Source: CAZMRF01 sp964568735
GTDB taxonomy: Bacteria > Acidobacteriota > Polarisedimenticolia > JACPZX01
DNA length: 34,967 nt
Assembly (NCBI GenBank): GCA_964568735.1
Contig: CAZMRF010000056.1
Span: forward strand, 1-34,967
Direction: 5' to 3'
The position numbers were made by a program, and so were the translations under genes. The notes under the pieces were generated by a model that ran no database searches, had not been told where the DNA came from, and saw only the letters and a list, made by a program, of their open reading frames with translations. Positions 32,010 through 34,967 of this stretch are shown here, piece by piece (the first letter of the stretch is position 1; every line of letters begins with the position of its first letter).

Positions 32010-32342
32010 TCATCCTGGTCGAGAGCCGACCGCAAGGCGGCGAATGAACGCTCCAGCGCAGGCGCCCGCCAGCGCGAATGGTACGGCGAGCAGGACACCC
32101 GTGCCGCCCGGGAGCTCTGCGACCAGGAGGGGCCCAGCCACGAGTCCTGCGGCCAGCAATGCTGGAAGCTGAGCGAGTGAACCCACTGCAGCCACGATCA
32201 CGAGCACCCCCGCGGTCACACCCGCGTCATCCCAGGTCGGGCGGGAATCGACCCATGCGATGCCCATGCCGGCACACAGAACAAGAGCAGCGACGATCCA
32301 GAGCCACAGCGAACGAGCACGTACCCCTTGCCCTGGCCTCAT
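32010..32342 (-). CDS. Integral membrane protein, unknown function
   Basis: A 110-residue protein with four hydrophobic segments (LWLWIVAALVLCAGMGIAWV; VTAGVLVIVAAVGSLAQL; LLAAGLVAGPLLVAEL; GVLLAVPFALAGACAGAFI) and basic ends. The N-terminal RARSLWLW favours cytoplasmic N-terminus. The frame is full and GC3-rich. ATG 32342 has no clear ribosome site, so the exact start is uncertain. No family is recognised. Confidence 0.6.
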   Translation of the reverse strand: MRPGQGVRARSLWLWIVAALVLCAGMGIAWVDSRPTWDDAGVTAGVLVIVAAVGSLAQLPALLAAGLVAGPLLVAELPGGTGVLLAVPFALAGACAGAFIRRLAVGSRPG

Positions 32343-32650
32343 CTACGCCTCACCTGGCGGCTGGCTCGATATGGATCACCAGATGCCGGGGACGAGACGC
32401 TTCGTCTCGAGAACCAGGGGTTCATGGCCGTGGCATTACTCCTCTGGCCGTACCTGTGTCGTCCACCCAACGCCGCGCATCACCTGCGAACGGGCCAGGG
32501 AGACGAACCGGCAGGGTAGCAGCGCATGCCTGCCGCAGCCAAACACACAGATGGGCTGCGAGTGCGCCGCTGACCGCCGAGGAACGGCCACGCCGATCAC
32601 CTGGGTCACCCGCCAGCCTGGGGGGTCACCGAAGTCGGAGTGAAGGACGA
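32343..32650. other. Region without a recognised gene
   Basis: About 310 nt upstream of the membrane protein at 32010-32342. A minus-strand frame of 89 codons (32436-32705) crosses it but runs over the DUF4386 remnant in a different frame, has no ribosome site and shows no familiar motif. I see no promoter, repeat or RNA. Confidence 0.4.
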
Positions 32651-32785
32651 TCAGGACGCGGGGGCATTCAGTGTCTCCTCCTTTGCGCCCTTGATCAGGA
32701 GCCACAGCATCAGCGCCATCTCTCCGAGGAGGGCGGGGAAGGCGATGTTCGAGACCGCATCCTCACCCGGATCGCGCCGGAATCC
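32651..32785 (-). pseudogene. Remnant of a DUF4386-family membrane protein (C-terminus only)
   Basis: A 44-codon frame that starts directly after the VOC gene stop (in the same frame) and reads GFRRDPGEDAVSNIAFPALL, then GEMALMLWLLIKGAKEE and APAS before TGA at 32651. The hydrophobic FPALLGEMALMLWLLIKG is very like the last helix of DUF4386 membrane proteins, which normally have about 220-240 residues. No start codon precedes the helix, and the earlier helices are missing, so this is probably the tail of a deleted gene. It could instead be a chance reading, given its size. Confidence 0.45.
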
Positions 32786-33268
32786 TCACTTGGTCGGGGA
32801 CGGCGCCGGCGGGAGCAGGGTCCTCGAGTACAGGCCGATCGGGTGGCCAGCAGGATCGACGACCAGGCCTATGGCTCCGGTGCCGTCCGGCAGGTTGAAG
32901 GGGAACCCTGCCACCACGGTTCCCCCCAGTTCCTTCGACTTCTTGCAGCTGGCCTGGATGTCATCCACCTGGACATAAACCAATCCGTTGAACGGCGAGA
33001 TTTTCCCGTCCGCAACGCGAAGTGTCCCGATCGCCGTGCCCCCGGCGACAATCTCCGCCGCCAGATCAGTGCCCTGCACCGGGTTAAACTGCCACTCGAA
33101 GAGCTTCCCGTAGAATTCCTTGGACAGAGGCAGGCTGGTCGTGCTGATGTCAAACCAGGCTATGCGGCCCGGTCCGACATCCGCCGGGAGAGCCTTTGAG
33201 GTCGCTGCATGCAGCTCTCCGGTCACGAGTATCGAGGCCATGATCATCGCCAACACCACGTTTCGCAT
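32786..33268 (-). CDS. Exported VOC-family protein
   Basis: A 160-residue protein with a signal peptide (MRNVVLAMIMASILVTGELHA) followed by a vicinal-oxygen-chelate domain: PGRIAWFDISTTSLPLSKEF, YGKLFEWQFNPVQGTD, LVYVQVDDIQASCKKSKELG and FPFNLPDGTGAIGLVVDPAG. An export signal is unusual for this mostly cytoplasmic family; the mature protein would act in the periplasm. ATG 33268 has AGGAG seven nt upstream. Its stop is directly followed in frame by the DUF4386 remnant, which suggests a deletion between them. Confidence 0.87.
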   Translation of the reverse strand: MRNVVLAMIMASILVTGELHAATSKALPADVGPGRIAWFDISTTSLPLSKEFYGKLFEWQFNPVQGTDLAAEIVAGGTAIGTLRVADGKISPFNGLVYVQVDDIQASCKKSKELGGTVVAGFPFNLPDGTGAIGLVVDPAGHPIGLYSRTLLPPAPSPTK

Positions 33269-33421
33269 CGCCGTTCTCCTGTGTCATATCGTGAAGTGGG
33301 GACCGCATGCTAATACGTGGCCTCGGGACCGAACAAGTAGACACACGCTGACACGCCACCCGTAACGATCATGTTCGGCCGCTACGTTGGAACGCGCTGG
33401 AACCCTCTGGTTGCCGAGGAT

Positions 33422-33919
33422 TCATTCTCTGGACATCTTGGCTTCGCGCACCGCTGCAAAGGGCTCATCGACGGGAGAGTCGTAGCAGCATACGCCGTCA
33501 TGGCCTTGCCAGAACTCGCCGTTGCTGAAGATGAGATCCACATCATAACCCGCATGAGCACCGCCGCCGGGATAGACGTCTTGCTCTCCATTACGCCCCC
33601 AGGACCAGACGACGCTGATGCTGCCGGAAGCGATGTACTGAATCGTTCGACCCCACCCGTCTTCCGAAACGAGTTGATCGACGGCGTAGGGCTGGAGGCG
33701 GCGAAGTACCCAGCTCACGGGCACCTCGTCGGAATCCGGGTACTCGCCGTGCGCAGCACGATAGGCTTCAAGAGCCACTCCGATGGACCTCAGGCGGATC
33801 ATGCTCGTCTGCTGCCTTGAGCGCTCGGACGCATGATACAGGTACAGGCCAGCGGCGCACACAACGGCGACGAGTGCGAGCGAGAAAGCGCATCGTACGA
33901 GAAGCCTGCGAACGGTCAT
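33422..33919 (-). CDS. GspG-like (type II secretion pseudopilin C-terminal-like) membrane-anchored protein
   Basis: A 165-residue protein with an N-terminal transmembrane helix (FSLALVAVVCAAGLYLYHA), an amphipathic stretch (RLRSIGVALEAYRAAHGEYP) and a C-terminal domain with DGWGRTIQYIASG, SVVWSWGRNG and CCYDSP. The order 'helix, xLxxYxxxxGxYP, DxWGxxxxY, S-GxNG' is the GspG/major pseudopilin pattern. It lacks the prepilin cleavage motif G-F-T-L-x-E, so it is not a standard pseudopilin; such stand-alone relatives are common. ATG 33919 precedes a basic start (MTVRRLLVRC). Confidence 0.7.
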   Translation of the reverse strand: MTVRRLLVRCAFSLALVAVVCAAGLYLYHASERSRQQTSMIRLRSIGVALEAYRAAHGEYPDSDEVPVSWVLRRLQPYAVDQLVSEDGWGRTIQYIASGSISVVWSWGRNGEQDVYPGGGAHAGYDVDLIFSNGEFWQGHDGVCCYDSPVDEPFAAVREAKMSRE

Positions 33920-34094
33920 GGTCTGCTCTTGTCGGCCCACCGGCCTCGTCAATCCGCGGGCTGGCCTGCCACGGCGGTCGCGTCAGCCGCCGCCGGAACA
34001 GGGCAGGGCCGACAGCTTCAACGATCAGCTAGGCCGCGTCCCGGCCGGCCGACGCCGCCCCCGCGCGACCGTGAGAACGCAAGAACTGCGACGC

Positions 34095-34952
34095 TCAACG
34101 TGGTGCCGCTACGGCGGGGGCAGGCTGCCCGCACTTCGCACGCCACTCCGGCAGGCTGCCCCAGCTCGCACGCTTCTTCGGGTTGGCTAGATCGTCCCCA
34201 TGCTTCTGCCATGCGGCTCGATGGTCTGCGTGAGCGGCATCCTCGGGGGCGTACTCCTCGAGCGGGAGCAGGTCCACCATCCTCATGTCGTCGACGGGCA
34301 CCTGCCAGATGTACCCGTCAACAAGATCGACCATGCGTAGCAGCGGATGAGCAGTAGCGTAGAAACTCCTGGCGTCGAGCTTCGTCTCGGCGATCGGCGA
34401 GCCGAGGATGTCGAATCCCACCGGCGTTCCGCCGTTCCGCACCGCGGCACAGTCGATGGCGCCCCCCAGCGGCGCGCACAACTTCGCGAATGCGTCCTCT
34501 CCCTCGCCGCATGCCTCGGGTTTGTGCAGCGCGACGAGAAAAACATCCTGCCCGAACTGCCGCCAGAGGATATTGCCCATGCGGTCCATGAACTCGGTGG
34601 CGCGACCCTTCCGCAGCCGCTCCACCTGAAGGTAATGGGTGAAGGCGTGATGCATTCCGCAGTAGACGAGGACGCGATGCTGGTCGTCGGTCGTGTAGTT
34701 GCGGACACGTTCGGCCATGAACGTGTCGTAGTGGATTCCCTGCTTGCGCCAGTCGTCGGGCGGGCCGACCGCGATGACTTTCAGCAGCGGCACGCCGGCG
34801 GCGCGGTTCGCCTCCCATGCCTGATGCAGGATGTCGCGATACTGGACATAGGGCCAGTTGCCGGCTCGCATGATCTCGTTCGCCAGCGATTGGTCCCACT
34901 CCGTCGCTGAGATTATTGACCTTTGCGTAAGTAATAGAACGTCTACTGCCAT
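34095..34952 (-). CDS. Protein of unknown family, apparently lacking its native N-terminus
   Basis: A 285-residue frame. From about residue 16 the sequence is ordinary high-GC coding DNA (ATEWDQSLANEIMRAGNWPY, YRDILHQAWEANRAAGVPLL, RVRNYTTDDQHRVLVYCGMH, FMDRMGNILWRQFGQDVFLV). This resembles the latter part of ChaN-like/TraB-like or erythromycin-esterase-like proteins (strand ending in VYCGMHHA), which have an N-terminal domain in front. The first 15 residues (MAVDVLLLTQRSIIS) come from AT-rich DNA (34909-34952) with codons such as CTA, TTA and ATA rare elsewhere here, and ATG 34952 has no ribosome site. I suspect a 5'-truncated gene joined to foreign sequence. The function is unknown. Confidence 0.55.
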   Translation of the reverse strand: MAVDVLLLTQRSIISATEWDQSLANEIMRAGNWPYVQYRDILHQAWEANRAAGVPLLKVIAVGPPDDWRKQGIHYDTFMAERVRNYTTDDQHRVLVYCGMHHAFTHYLQVERLRKGRATEFMDRMGNILWRQFGQDVFLVALHKPEACGEGEDAFAKLCAPLGGAIDCAAVRNGGTPVGFDILGSPIAETKLDARSFYATAHPLLRMVDLVDGYIWQVPVDDMRMVDLLPLEEYAPEDAAHADHRAAWQKHGDDLANPKKRASWGSLPEWRAKCGQPAPAVAAPR

Positions 34953-34967
34953 GGTGCTGATGGGAGA

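Noticed and set aside
32436..32705. An 89-codon minus-strand frame
   Set aside because: No ribosome site or motif, and it conflicts with the DUF4386-like reading in another frame.

Overview
The window is GC-rich throughout (about two thirds G+C by eye), with very high third-position GC, many start/stop overlaps of the ATGA type and no tRNA, rRNA, CRISPR array, transposase or integrase that I can see. Gene content (kynurenine-type tryptophan breakdown, a menaquinol-type Rieske/cytochrome b complex with a multihaem subunit, many small stand-alone enzyme folds such as YCII, DUF1330, DUF1801, VOC and GFA) suggests an aerobic or facultative soil or sediment bacterium, perhaps Acidobacteriota or a neighbouring GC-rich phylum. 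The phylum is inference; no marker in the window settles it.

Layout: positions 1-1542 carry three minus-strand genes (an epoxide hydrolase cut by the window edge, a small exported protein that looks frameshifted, and a DUF1801 protein). From 1855 to 18977 everything reads on the plus strand and falls into two modules. The first (2850-9721) looks like an aromatic amino-acid catabolic operon: an SDR-RidA fusion, a crotonase, an acyl-CoA dehydrogenase, an old-yellow-enzyme flavoprotein with an unusual C-terminal fibronectin-III-like domain, a kynureninase-like PLP enzyme and tryptophan 2,3-dioxygenase. Together they fit tryptophan -> kynurenine -> anthranilate followed by CoA-linked dearomatisation and beta-oxidation-like steps (2-aminobenzoyl-CoA type). 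The formamidase, CoA ligase and monooxygenase parts are not in the window.

The second plus-strand module (9903-18977) starts with a PAS-LuxR regulator carrying four cysteines, then encodes a monohaem outer-membrane beta-barrel cytochrome, a cupredoxin, a GltD-like NAD(P)H flavoprotein with ferredoxin domains, a Rieske protein, split cytochrome b (b6 and subunit-IV-like), an eight-haem c-type cytochrome and a monohaem lipoprotein. This reads as one respiratory complex coupling a quinol pool, and probably NAD(P)H or ferredoxin, to periplasmic and perhaps outer-membrane electron carriers.

From 18974 to the right edge all genes read on the minus strand and are mostly small, single-domain genes: YCII protein, methyltransferase, MATE exporter, GFA-like protein, DUF1330, HCCA-isomerase-like DsbA protein, NUDIX hydrolase, small membrane proteins, a histone-H1-tailed DUF1801 protein, VOC proteins, a cupin, the translational GTPase TypA/BipA, an alpha/beta hydrolase, an ABM monooxygenase fold, several membrane proteins and lipoproteins, a zinc-ribbon protein, a DUF4386 remnant, a GspG-like protein and, at the edge, what looks like the C-terminal part of a larger protein joined to an AT-rich start. 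A 115-nt intergenic element at 19470-19584 folds into a closed multi-hairpin structure and is a candidate structured RNA or palindromic repeat.
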